DNA of 64,000 nucleotides from Hermatobates lingyangjiaoensis. Taxonomy: Eukaryota > Arthropoda > Insecta > Hemiptera > Hermatobatidae. Made by a program: the position numbers and the translations under genes. The number at the start of each line of letters is the position of its first letter. Position 1 is the stretch's first letter. The stretch spans positions 1-64,000 of the forward strand of contig JAPFBL010000563.1 in NCBI GenBank assembly GCA_026182355.1, read 5' to 3'. Positions 41,910 through 50,734 of this stretch are shown here, one piece after another. The notes beneath the pieces were generated by a model. That model had not been told where the DNA came from. It made no database searches and saw only the letters and a list, made by a program, of their open reading frames with translations.

Positions 41910-41927
41910 TCCCGGGTTTCGGCACCA
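41910..41927 (-). other. Primer-binding site complementary to tRNA-Phe
   Basis: On the minus strand TGGTGCCGAAACCCGGGA lies directly after the 5' LTR. Its complement equals the 3' end of eukaryotic tRNA-Phe (...TCCCGGGTTTCGGCA plus CCA), an 18-base match from memory of that tRNA's conserved sequence. Confidence 0.75.
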
Positions 41928-42113
41928 CTTAAACTAGGGTGAGAACTAGAAGAGGTTTTAAAAAAAGCAAATTAAAGTAACGGTTGTCGGCACGTCTAGC
42001 ATAGACTGCCGGCTTATCTTTATTTACTAATGGATCAGCCGGTGCACAGTTGTTAGTGGAGGGGCGTTTCCATGGACTCTAACCCTTTCGCGGGAGTTCC
42101 ACTCTCCGCTAAC
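41927..42113 (-). repeat. 5' LTR of the gypsy element
   Basis: See the partner at 37012-37199. (TA)n starts immediately outside at 42114. The ends (gttagcgg... and ...tttaagt) do not follow the common TG...CA rule. Confidence 0.95.
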
Positions 42114-42146
42114 TTATATATAATATATATATATATATATATAGTT

Positions 42147-42446
42147 CAATGTACATAAAGAAACATAGAGAGATTAAAAACACAAACTTACAGTCTCTAA
42201 TTTTCGGTTGAACCGTCTTCAGGAGAGATAAGAGAGGGAAACCAATCGCACTGGTACAGAGTTGGTACCAGGTGGAGTCTCTCCGACCGTCTCTGTACCA
42301 GTGCGCTTAGTTTCCCTCTCTTTTCTCCTGAAGACTGTTCAACCGAAAATTAGAGACTGTAAGTTTGTGTTTTTAATTTCTCTAGTTTTTTTATGTACAT
42401 TGAACTGTATAGTCCATTTCGGATGTTTTTTTTTCAAAAAGTGTAT
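42147..42446. mobile_element. Family E foldback, right arm long
   Basis: Left arm 'agttcaatgtacataaagaa' ...cttacagtctctaattttcggttgaaccgtcttcaggagag...accaatcgcactggtacagag. The complement runs from gtctctgtaccagtgcgc to ttgaactgtatagt, and the tail 'ccatttcggatgtttttttt' follows only on the right. The loop is about 35 bases. Confidence 0.85.
42324..42357 (+). ncRNA. Hammerhead-like core, family E
   Basis: TCTC (42324-42327), CTGAAGA (42328-42334), a short hairpin, GAAA (42345-42348), ATTA, then GAGA (42353-42356), which pairs with TCTC. The left-arm copy on the minus strand has a better helix II (CGGTT/AACCG). Confidence 0.5.
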
Positions 42447-42489
42447 ATATTAATATATAAAACACTAATAAATTTCGACCGTGTGACAG

Positions 42490-42870
42490 ATATACAACTA
42501 AAAAATGATTGATCGGGAGGCGGTCAGTTTCTTCCACTTTCAATTCAAACTCTCATTGCCGACGTTTCGATTTTATTTAAAATCTTTTTCCAAAGGCACA
42601 AGTAGGAGTATTGGTAATTGAAGGAACTATTACAATTACATTTCTGAACTAGTATTGAAGCTTAACTATTCAAATGAAAACCGTTGAATAGTTAAGCTTC
42701 AATACTAGTTCAGAAATGTAATTGTAATAGTTCCTTCAATTGCCAATACTCCTACTTGTGCCTTTGGAAAAAGATTTTTAATAAAATCGAAACGTCGGCA
42801 ATGAGAGTTTGAATTGAAAGTGGAAGAAACTGACCGCATCCCGATCAATCATTTTTTAGTTGTATATATA
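42490..42870. mobile_element. Family F foldback, compact
   Basis: Near-perfect arms from 'caactaaaaaatgattgatc' through 'attgccgacgtttcgatttt' and aggcacaagtaggagtattggtaattgaagg to a short loop at about 42675-42690, then the complement to tttttagttgtat and (TA)n. Arms are about 185 bases. Confidence 0.85.
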
Positions 42871-42999
42871 TATATATATATTTGTAAAAGTTGGGAGCAG
42901 TCCTTCTTCAATGCGTGCTTTTAAAAACTCGATGTCTGTTTCCACTTGGTTCAATTTCGTCTTATATTTTTCCAAATTACGAAATTTTTTCTTTAATTC

Positions 43000-43110
43000 A
43001 GAGCTCAACTTAAAAATTAAATCACGATAATTTTTTTATTTATTATTGGACATGTTTTGGTGTTACATCCACCATCTTCATCAAAAAAACTCAAAACTAC
43101 ACTTAACAAA
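43000..43110 (-). mobile_element. PLE-type terminus, further family
   Basis: On the minus strand: TTGATGAAGATGGTGGATGTAACACCAAAACATGTCC. A TTGATGA box, a GGTG...CACC hairpin and AAAACATGTC follow the core layout, with two departures from consensus. Confidence 0.45.
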
Positions 43111-43224
43111 TTAATCTAATACTTAAGATCACTATTTGCTCAAAACTTCTAGCTGAATATATTATTCTATGATATGGATATATAAAATACTTTATTAGTT
43201 TTGTTGTTTGAACAAAGTTAGGAG

Positions 43225-43275
43225 GAATGGTAGACATAGAGTCTTCCAGCCACAGTGGAAGGCTCTATGTCCTTC
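43225..43275. repeat. Short hairpin
   Basis: gacatagagtcttccagcca and the inverted tggaaggctctatgtc form a stem of about 17 bases with few mismatches. Surroundings (43190-43420) are unassigned. Confidence 0.6.
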
Positions 43276-43755
43276 CATTTTTCAATAGGTTGACGGATGA
43301 CATCAAGCTCTTATCTTGTTGCGCTTGTTTGGAAAAACCTAGGGCTGGTTATGCCAACACTGACAAACCCAGACCTGGCTGTGTAACCTTTTGTTAACCT
43401 GTTCATTTATTGTTTATTATTGTAATGTGGAAATTATATATTATATATACTTATACTTATATTATATATACTTATAAGTGAAAAAGTCGACATCGCACAG
43501 CAACTGTTCATTTTCTGAGGGAGTGCGAGCCCTTATACTATTTGCTGTGTCGGTGGAGATGACTCCATAGAAGAGAAGAAACGCTGTACGTGACCTCGAT
43601 AAGAGCTAGAAGCCTTCAACTTGAAAAATGAGTCAAGCTTATTTGGTCCCGCATCAACCAATCAGATATCAGAACCAGACACCTCATGTAGATTTTCAAT
43701 ATATATTATATATATATATATTAATGTCATGTTTCATAATAGTGACATTTTGCAG

Positions 43756-43847
43756 TCCCAGCATTTCTTGATCTTATGACTGCTCGATTCGAAGATGACG
43801 AAGCAATTTCCTTCTATCAGAGATTTATTGGCATAAGAGTTGGCCAA
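43756..43847 (+). CDS. Candidate host exon, 92 bases
   Basis: A consensus-like 3' splice site (gacattttgcag) is followed by an open frame of 30 codons, PAFLDLMTARFEDDEAISFY then QRFIGIRVGQ, and a possible 5' splice site CAA|GTAACG. Length and codon look are those of an internal exon (phase 1 start, phase 0 end), and the base composition is higher in GC than its flanks. I do not recognise the protein. No other exon of the same gene is visible in this window, so it may lie in a long intron-exon gene or be a chance match. Confidence 0.35.
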
Positions 43848-44455
43848 GTAACGTATTGATAAAATAGCAGTTGGAATGAAGATAAACGTCATAATAATAG
43901 TCATATATTGATGTAAGTCATATAATGAATTTATCTTGAATGTAATTTATTTTTATTATATATATTCTAAGTACCGTTTATTGAACATACAAACAATTAT
44001 AAAGACCTTTAACTTGTAACTATTCATTACTAAGTGAAAGGTATCAGTCTTTCCACATAAAATTGCCTTAAGCTGTTCCTCTTTTAATATCCTATTAGAT
44101 ATTGAACAAATATTGCTTGTCTTGATTGGTTGATTTATATTGTAGCGTTGTGTCAGAATGATTTGAAATAGTTAAGTATGCCAGTTGCAACACCTGCTTG
44201 CATTTTCCTATATGATAACCTGTTGGTAGCTCATGGTCCACAGACATAAGCATATCCAATGCTCACAGTAGTGTGAAGGGTACATGGGATGTCTATTTAC
44301 TATGTAAATTGTACCACAAATATATATTATGTTTCCTATTATTTCCTTATTTGAACAAGTTATTGCCTTCATTATCACATTCAAAACTAGTGTAGGATAA
44401 ATGAAATAAATTCATAGAACAACTAAGTAATCCTTATTACTTATTAGGCTTTCAA
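43848..44455. other. Unassigned sequence
   Basis: AT-rich, with no supportable feature. Confidence 0.4.
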
Positions 44456-44459
44456 CCTT

Positions 44460-44740
44460 AAAGTGTTGTTCTTTGGGCGGAATTGTAGATCATTTATATT
44501 AGTAATGCGTGAGTCACATTACCTGTTGATTCTACTTTGGGAGCCCTTAAATTTTGCCTAACTCAAGGGTAATTAGAGTAGGGATCTTTAATGACTACCT
44601 GACATCGTACACGCTTGGGACCGACGGCTTAATGTCCTTTGTGTATGTCTGTGTGTTTTTATGTGTTTTTGTGTGTGTTTTTCTGTGTTTTTGTGTGTGT
44701 AAGCATTTTAAACATTGTGCTAACCTGGCCCCCAAAAAAT
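44460..44740 (-). mobile_element. tRNA-derived SINE, tail type i, centre replaced by GT-rich repeat
   Basis: Tail and body are present ('gtgagtcacattacctgttg' attctac, 'ttttgcctaactcaagggta', gagtagggatctttaatgactacctgacatcg, 'gggaccgacggcttaatgtc'). The element then breaks into a gtgttttt/gtgtgt repeat (44640-44705) and resumes only at gctaacctggcccc, the far end of the head. Confidence 0.7.
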
Positions 44741-44769
44741 AAAGCTATCCGCAAAATAAATAACTAAAC

Positions 44770-45000
44770 ACAAGAAATACTTGACAGAAAGAGATCAGCA
44801 ATGAGTTACTTCAATATTTCGACCTCCGCAGTCTTCAGAAGCAGATATTCATAGATGTAAAAAAAGGCAGACCAACAGTAACTTTTGTTTCGGTCTCCAA
44901 GATATGAACGAACATTTGCTCCTGATGTTGGCGGTTATCGAAATATTGATGTGAGTGATTATCGGTGTTTTCCTATGTGTCTATTTGATTACATAAAATT
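44770..45000. mobile_element. Family D-like foldback
   Basis: Left 'caatgagttacttcaatatt' tcgacctccgcagtcttcag, right 'ctcctgatgttggcggttat' cgaaatattgatgtgagtg and 'tatgtgtctatttgattaca'. The arms have diverged from one another. Confidence 0.6.
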
Positions 45001-45090
45001 TCACTTTATCGAAGTTTGGTCCAGCGTCAAACAATTCTAAAAAAAAAAACACTTTACGCCAACATTCATCTATATTTTACGTAATCAGTA
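45000..45090 (-). mobile_element. Family K single arm
   Basis: 'atcgaagtttggtccagcgt' caaacaattc and cactttacgccaacattcatctatatttt match the left arm at 31974-32065. Confidence 0.55.
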
Positions 45091-45239
45091 ATACAAAATT
45101 AATTACCATAACATGAATAAATAATGAGAGAACGGCAATAAATGTGATCGAATTATTGAAATTGTGTCATAGTTTATTGTTTTTTATCCTGTTTCTCTCT
45201 GTTTTTAATTCATGTGTACATAGTACAAAGTTGATAAAA

Positions 45240-45335
45240 AAACTCAAATAATAAGAAAACACACGCTTTTACTTTCTAATTATCGGTTTCAACCGTCTTC
45301 AGGAGAATAATAGAATTCTCTAATTAACTTTGAAT
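45240..45335 (-). mobile_element. Family E single arm
   Basis: 'gaaaacacacgcttttactt' tctaattatcggtttcaaccgtcttcaggagaat. Confidence 0.55.
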
Positions 45336-45364
45336 AATTCCTATTCTCCAATACCAAACTGCAA

Positions 45365-45492
45365 CACCAGTTGGGTTTTTGACTCTGACGAAGACCACTT
45401 TTTACGGTTGAAAGATCTTAGTCTTGTTTTCCCATTTCTTATTGTGGTTTGATCATTGATTGTTATTTCACGTGTTTACGTGAAATCTTTAT
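45365..45492 (+). mobile_element. Family A arm with long tail and intact core
   Basis: 'ccagttgggtttttgactct' gacgaagaccactttttacggttgaaagatcttagtc, then 'cttattgtggtttgatcatt' gattgttatttcacgtgtttacgtgaaatc and (TA)n. The left partner is missing. Confidence 0.75.
45381..45423 (+). ncRNA. Hammerhead-like core, family A
   Basis: GACT (45381-45384), CTGACGA (45385-45391), a hairpin (agacc...ggtt), GAAA (45410-45413), GATCTT, AGTC (45420-45423). GACT and AGTC pair fully as helix I. Other copies with CGGTT have a stronger helix II (GACCG/CGGTT). Confidence 0.55.
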
Positions 45493-46355
45493 ATATATAT
45501 ATAAACCAAATTCCCAGAAGGAACACGCATACAAATTTAAACAAAAACTTGCTGCTATATTTTGGCTGGTGTTCTATCTGTGAATTTAGTTTGTTTAGTT
45601 CGTAGAATCGTTTTGATTAATTGCTTATATATTAATTTTGGGAAAAAGATACAGCTGAAATAAATAACTTGACAGAGAAAAAAACATCAATAATGCACTT
45701 CGATATGTAAGTTGGATAACTTCTCTTTATGTTGAAATATCTTGGTAAATGTCTGGATTTTTTTTATTTTTATCTGTATAATCATATACGTTTTATGTAA
45801 ACTGTAGATGTGTATCAGTGGCACTTTAGTTTTTCGATTAGGCTGAGAAAACTGTTTAGATAAATATATCATAATTAGGTAGGTGTATACAAGCGCATCA
45901 ACGAAATACATTTTTTTATTGAAAGCAGTTGTGTTTACAGATGGAAGTCATGATAAGGACAATATAAATGATTCATAAAAGAGATACTTGGAGGTTTTTA
46001 CATCCTTTTTACTAGCATTGAGACTGCTCTTGGGACTTTAGAATATTATTAGCATATTGTTACATTGAAACCCCCTCTATCCCACCGCAAAACAAACGAG
46101 TTAACCTACCGCGTAAACGTGTGTCCTTGCACCGTCTTTTCTTTTGTTTGATTTAGATCTTTAACATGTTGTTTTCATGAGAAGTATTTTTTTTTAGAAC
46201 ATTTTAAAAACACTAATTGAATGAACGAAAACTGATACAAAATTATGATAAAAACGTCTTTATACATTAAACAAAAGTTATTTTTGAAGATTATTTCAAC
46301 AACTAAGTGAACTGTTTTGATTGATTTTGGAATGAAAAGTGACTATTATGCTTTG
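45493..46355. other. AT-rich DNA with a degraded family D piece at 45525-45580
   Basis: 'gaaggaacacgcatacaaat' ...aacttgctgctatattttggc resembles family D outer sequence. Nothing else is recognised. Confidence 0.4.
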
Positions 46356-46360
46356 TATGT

Positions 46361-46700
46361 AGGGGGGCCAGGTTAGCTCAGTGATTAATGTACTCGCCTC
46401 TGAAGTGGTATGTCCGATGCACATTCCCCACCTGGCCCTCGATTTATTCACGAGGGAGTAAATAAATCTGAGCACGTCGTCCCTCGGAGAAGACGTTAAA
46501 CCGTCGGTCCCGAGCCTGTACGATGTCAGATACTCGTCAAAGATCTCTACTCTAAATACACTCGAGTTAGGCAAAATTTAGGACTCAAAATGTAGAATCA
46601 ACAGGTAATGTGGCTCGCCCATTACTAAAATGGGTGCCAAATAATATATGAGTCACAATTTCCGCCCCTAGAATAGCACTAAAAGGTAAAATTCTGATAA
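46361..46700 (+). mobile_element. tRNA-derived SINE, tail type i, full length
   Basis: Head 'ggggccaggttagctcagtg' (A-box) with a mutated B-box region, then 'ccccacctggccctcgattt' attcacgag, 'gagcacgtcgtccctcggag' aagacgttaaaccgtcggtcccgagcctgtacg, gttaggcaaaatttaggactc, and tail 'ggctcgcccattactaaaat' gggtgccaaataatatatgagtcacaatttccgcccctag. It is a pseudo-tRNA head only, since the anticodon arm does not form a proper tRNA. Confidence 0.85.
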
Positions 46701-46867
46701 GCGAAAGCATTGGAAAACAAACAACAAGCAAACAATACTTTGAATGTAAATTGACAGTCACAACACCAAGTTCCATATTCTTTATTACAATCTAAGATAT
46801 ATATTTAAGAAAATAAATATGTAGGATAATAGATAATAATGTGTGAGTTCATTACTAATTATTTGGT

Positions 46868-47200
46868 AGCTGGGGTAGCCCAGTGGCTTGCGTGCTCTCC
46901 TCAGGACTGTTAGACCACTGGTTCGATTTTTATACTGGCATTCGATGTTTTCACGTTGTGAACAAATCTGAGCATGTCAATTCTTGGAGAAGACTTTAAT
47001 CCTTCGACTACAAGCTGGTACTATGTACGATCTCTGCTCTGACTTCACATGAGATAAGTAAAATTTAGGACTCCCTATGTAGAATCAACCCGGTAGTGAG
47101 GCTAACCCATTACTCAAATGGGTGTCAAATAATAAATGAGCCACATTGTCCACTCCTAAAGCAGTACTAAAAGGTGGAAACTTTGAATTGTGGACATCAG
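46868..47200 (+). mobile_element. tRNA-derived SINE, tail type i, diverged
   Basis: 'ctggggtagcccagtggctt' gcgtgctctcc, B-box-like 'ccactggttcgatttttata', 'aatctgagcatgtcaattct', 'agtaaaatttaggactccct' atgtagaatcaac and the tail 'aacccattactcaaatgggt' gtcaaataataaatgagcc. Confidence 0.8.
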
Positions 47201-47374
47201 AAAAAAAAATCTTAACTGTTCGTCCAGCTATATTCAACTTAAAAACTTGAACGATTTTTACGATATTAACGTTACTTCAAGACTTTCAAGATGTGATAAT
47301 ACAGTATAGACGAACTGTATCATTACATCTATTATATATACACCGTATATATTTATTTATGTCATATTATTCAA

Positions 47375-48045
47375 AATGGGTTTACTGAGGATTTGGTCCA
47401 AAGAATTAACTATTCCTGATTATAAGCCGACGTTTCACCAAAAATTGTTCGACATTTTCAAGGCTAAAAATAATTTATTAAAAATATAAGTACTGAAAAC
47501 CACTACATTCATAGAACAACAATCAACAGAAAACAAAAACACAATAACCAACAAACAACAAATAAAGTAAAAGAGGACAAAAAATAGACAGTGTTATTGT
47601 TTTTTTTTTAAAATATTGTTTAACAATTTTTGTGATTGTTTTTGTTTTTAATAATACAAATGTGTTGTTTATAATTACTTTTATTAATTATTAAAGGCTA
47701 AAAAAAAATCCTAAACAGACAAGTAATACTACAAAAACTCTGCGGGGATACCTTCACAGAACATTCAAGGAAACAAAAAAACACAATAAGCATAATACAA
47801 CACAACAATACGAATAAGCAAAATATAAACATATTAAGGGGAGTTTGTTGTTTTTTTTTTAAGGAAAACTATTTAAGTTAGATGTTTTCTATTATTTGGT
47901 ATTCTGTGGATGTATTTGTTTTTAGTACAAATGCTTCCAATAAATTGTTTTTAGCCATGAAAATACCGAACAATTTTTGTTGAAAAGTTGACCGGGGTAG
48001 TTAATCTTTAGACATAATCCTCGAGAAACCCATTTTGAATGTTTA
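47375..48045. mobile_element. Family J foldback with long loop
   Basis: Left arm 'aatgggtttactgaggattt' ...attataagccgacgtttcaccaaaaattgttcgacattttcaaggctaaaaa, right arm 'tttttagccatgaaaatacc' gaacaatttttgttgaaaagttgaccggggtagttaatc...ctcgagaaacccattttgaa. About 450 bases of AC-rich loop lie between. The arms are diverged, so this is an old insertion. Confidence 0.65.
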
Positions 48046-48149
48046 GAATCATTGATTGAGAAGCTATATCAATGTTATGTCATACATAAATTGTTTATAT
48101 TATCACATTATAAGGTTGCCTACTCATAGTTACTTGTAAGGTTTTAACA

Positions 48150-48240
48150 TACAGTAATCCCTTTTCATCTACGGGCAATTGGCTTTTACTCGTTTTGTAA
48201 GTCCTTATATTAGAGGGATAATATGCCTGCGGAAAAATAC
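48150..48240. mobile_element. Possible pogo/Tigger-type end
   Basis: taCAGTAATCCCTTTTCATC matches the end of the element at 61650-62303 (CAGTAATCCCTCAC). I cannot identify the opposite end. Confidence 0.35.
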
Positions 48241-48800
48241 AGGCTATCAAAGTTTTACTTAAAAAAAAAATTAACTAAATAACTATAGAAAGATAAATAG
48301 TGAATTTTCAAAATATTTGTTTTTAGTTTAAAGAAATCAGTATTGCTAATTCCTTCTTTATTTCTTGTGAGTTGACTTTACTTGGTTTGACTTTCTCAAA
48401 TATCTGTTTTCATATTTTTTTCTTGTTCTGCTTTGTTATTATTTAGTTTTTGATATCTTCAAAAACATCTTTTTTGTTCAATTACAAACAAATATAGAAG
48501 TGAAATTTCTTTTGTAATTACTGAGTGGGAGTTGAAACTAAATAAATATTTATAGATATTTTGGCATCGCATTGTTTAACTTATACAATCATAAAAAAAA
48601 AAAACTAAAACCTATTTCCTTTCTTTCGCCGCCATCTATGTATATTTCGTCAAGAACGTAAAATAGAACTTATTGGTTAACTCAAGGCAACTTCATTAAA
48701 TATGCTTATTAAACAAAAACAAAAAGAAAATCACTTAATGTAAAAAATAACACTCCTAGAATCGTTAGATAACTAAATATTACTTTTTGTTGTTATTTTT
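48241..48800. other. AT-rich DNA, nothing recognised
   Basis: No supportable feature. Confidence 0.4.
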
Positions 48801-48804
48801 GTAT

Positions 48805-48892
48805 ATCTTTTATTTTTCGACTCTGACGAAGACTGCTTGTTGTCGTTGAGAGATATTAGTCTTTTTTTCCCATTTCATATTGTGGTTTGATC

Positions 48893-48895
<3 letters not shown>
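48805..48895 (+). mobile_element. Family A short-end arm
   Basis: 'tcgactctgacgaagactgc' ttgttgtcgttgagagatattagtc, then gtggtttgatcatt into a 45-base (TA)n at 48898-48941. Confidence 0.7.

Positions 48896-48897
<2 letters not shown>

Positions 48898-48941
<44 letters not shown>
48898..48941. repeat. (TA)22 microsatellite
   Basis: One of the longest pure TA tracts, shared as a border by a family A arm on the left and a family C arm on the right. Confidence 0.95.
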
Positions 48942-48944
<3 letters not shown>

Positions 48945-48946
<2 letters not shown>

Positions 48947-49250
48947 AGCAGTGACACATAAACAGAAACACAACAAAGACTCACTTTTCAATATTTCGAC
49001 CGTAATGGCGGTCGTCCTCAGGAGAAGAAGTGAATTGACGGAGGGACGACAGTCAACATTGACAGTCAGTTAGTCAAAGGACATGTCCTTTGGGCAACTT
49101 ATTTGGGAATTACCACCTTGCATTCGTAAGACTGTCAGGAGACTGGAACAGCTCAGTTTGAAAGTCGTGAATGCCGAAGCTGCGGTACATTTTAACAAAA
49201 TATGCCTCCAAGAAGATTTGCTGCCAACCTATACTATATATATATATATA
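48945..49250 (-). mobile_element. Family C terminus with intact core
   Basis: 'gcagtgacacataaacagaa' acacaacaaagactcacttttcaatatttcgaccgtaatggcggtcgtcctcaggagaagaagtgaattgacggagggacgac. It continues as single-copy-looking sequence to a (TA)n tract at 49230. The inverted partner is missing. Confidence 0.7.
48981..49034 (-). ncRNA. Hammerhead-like core, family C
   Basis: On the minus strand: CACTTCTTCTC, CTGAGGA, CGACCGccattaCGGTCG (6-bp hairpin), AAATATT, GAAAAGTGAG. GAAAAGTG can pair with CACTTCTTC/TTCTC with one or two mismatches, forming helix I. The helix II hairpin differs from other families in sequence but not in place. Confidence 0.5.
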
Positions 49251-50590
49251 TATCAATGATCAAACGTCGCTTCAAATCTCTGAATCTATTCAAATCAAAT
49301 CAAAGAATCTGTTTCCATGTGTTAATAACAAGAAACAACATTTAAAATTATCCCTATCAATCATGTTCATTGAATTAATTTCAATACCTATTGTTATAAT
49401 TTCTGAGTGACCCAATAGGGTGTCACAGATAGTCAAGTATATTCATATTTATTTATATTTTGCTGTTTTGTTTATCAAAGCCTCTCTGTAACCGGTAAGT
49501 ACATATGTTAAATAAGTGGCTTCCTGTTAATACAAATTACCCTTAAAATAGTTCCTAAAAGAAGAAATTCTTACTTTTATAAATAACATTGATTTTTGTT
49601 TTAAGTTTTAGTTTTCTAAATTTGAAAGTGAATTTTATTTATAGTCAATTGAACAAATCAGAAAGCGATTATAAATAAGATTCCCTCAAAGGCTTCTTTT
49701 ATGCATGTCGTTGTTCAACCGCAGCGTTTTCTCCAACTACTTTGGTTTAAAGAATCTGAATTTTTTTTCCACGGTATCGCAGATCTCCAACCACCGTGAT
49801 CTGAAAATCCCCCTCACTGTTATGTAATATTTGTGGCGCTCGGAGGGGTGTTATTGATATTTTTCCTATACTCATATACTGTAATATTTCACATTAACGA
49901 ACTAATTAGTTCCAAGTTTTTGTTCGTTGTGAGGTAGTTTTCCGAGTGAGTGATTAATTTACATTGTATCGGAGGTTTCGTTCTCCCTAAAAAATATGTA
50001 ACAATTTTTCATAAATATTGAATACGAGTAATAAAAATATGTTGACTAGTAAAATGATTTAATGTATTACATATAGAAATGGTGATGTATTTTTTTTTTC
50101 CGTCGTAGGATGTGGAAAAATCTGTTCATCAGATCCCTTAGCAAGACGTCTTGCTTAGGGTATGTGGAGTTGGGATTCCTATTTCTTGGCAATACCCGAC
50201 ACGGAAACCGTTTGCACATTACTTCGTGCCGGTGCCTCAGTCCTTTTGAGTAGGATTCACCTTCTTGTCCCCATTCGTTCAATCATTGCCCTTGCCTCAC
50301 ACCACTTTCGTTCTTCTTATGATGAAGAACCGCCTCTACAAAGTTTGCAGCTTTTGACCAGTGATGTATTAAATGTCTGTAATATATAATATTATTATCA
50401 AAAATATATAATGTATTATATTCTATTATCAAACCAAAATATTTTTTTTAGCAACAAAGAATGAAAATTATCAAAGGGACCTTCACAAATTTTTAGCAAA
50501 CATTTAAGAATCAGAGATTTAGGTATTACTTTTCCATTTAAACAATTATTTGAACATTTTTATTTTAGTTTTGATTTATGTGTTTTTGTC
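49251..50590. other. Unassigned sequence
   Basis: A stretch near 49860-49930 (atactgtaatatttcac... ttaacgaactaattagttcc) resembles the end of a pogo-type element but lacks a partner. A GC-richer block at 50100-50330 has a 71-codon minus frame (CKRFPCRVLPRNRNPN and on) that I do not recognise. Confidence 0.35.
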
Positions 50591-50594
50591 AAGC

Positions 50595-50725
50595 TAGACA
50601 AAACTGACGAAGACCTGCTTGTTGTGGTTGAAAGATCTTAGTCTTTTTTTCCCATTGCATATTGTGGTTTGATCATTGATTCTTATTTCACGTGTTTATG
50701 TGAAATCTTGTTATATTATATATAT
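50595..50725 (+). mobile_element. Family A arm with long tail
   Basis: 'actgacgaagacctgcttgt' tgtggttgaaagatcttagtc, 'attgtggtttgatcattgat' tcttatttcacgtgtttatgtgaaatcttgtta and (TA)n. No left partner. Confidence 0.7.
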
Positions 50726-50734
50726 ATTACAACC

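Larger units (their letters stand above)
37012..42113 (-). mobile_element. Ty3/gypsy LTR retrotransposon
   Basis: About 5.1 kb with 188-base LTRs at both ends, a primer-binding site, a polypurine tract, and on the minus strand gag, protease, reverse transcriptase, RNase H and integrase in that order, which defines the Ty3/gypsy group. The LTRs differ at only about four positions, so insertion is recent, yet each protein region is split by frame changes. No envelope gene is seen between integrase and the 3' LTR. That gap holds three 45-base repeats (37277-37410). The element is much more GC-rich than its surroundings. Confidence 0.95.

Noticed and set aside
46361..46440. tRNA gene
   Set aside because: A-box-like sequence is present, but no proper anticodon arm or acceptor stem forms and SINE body follows; it is a SINE head.
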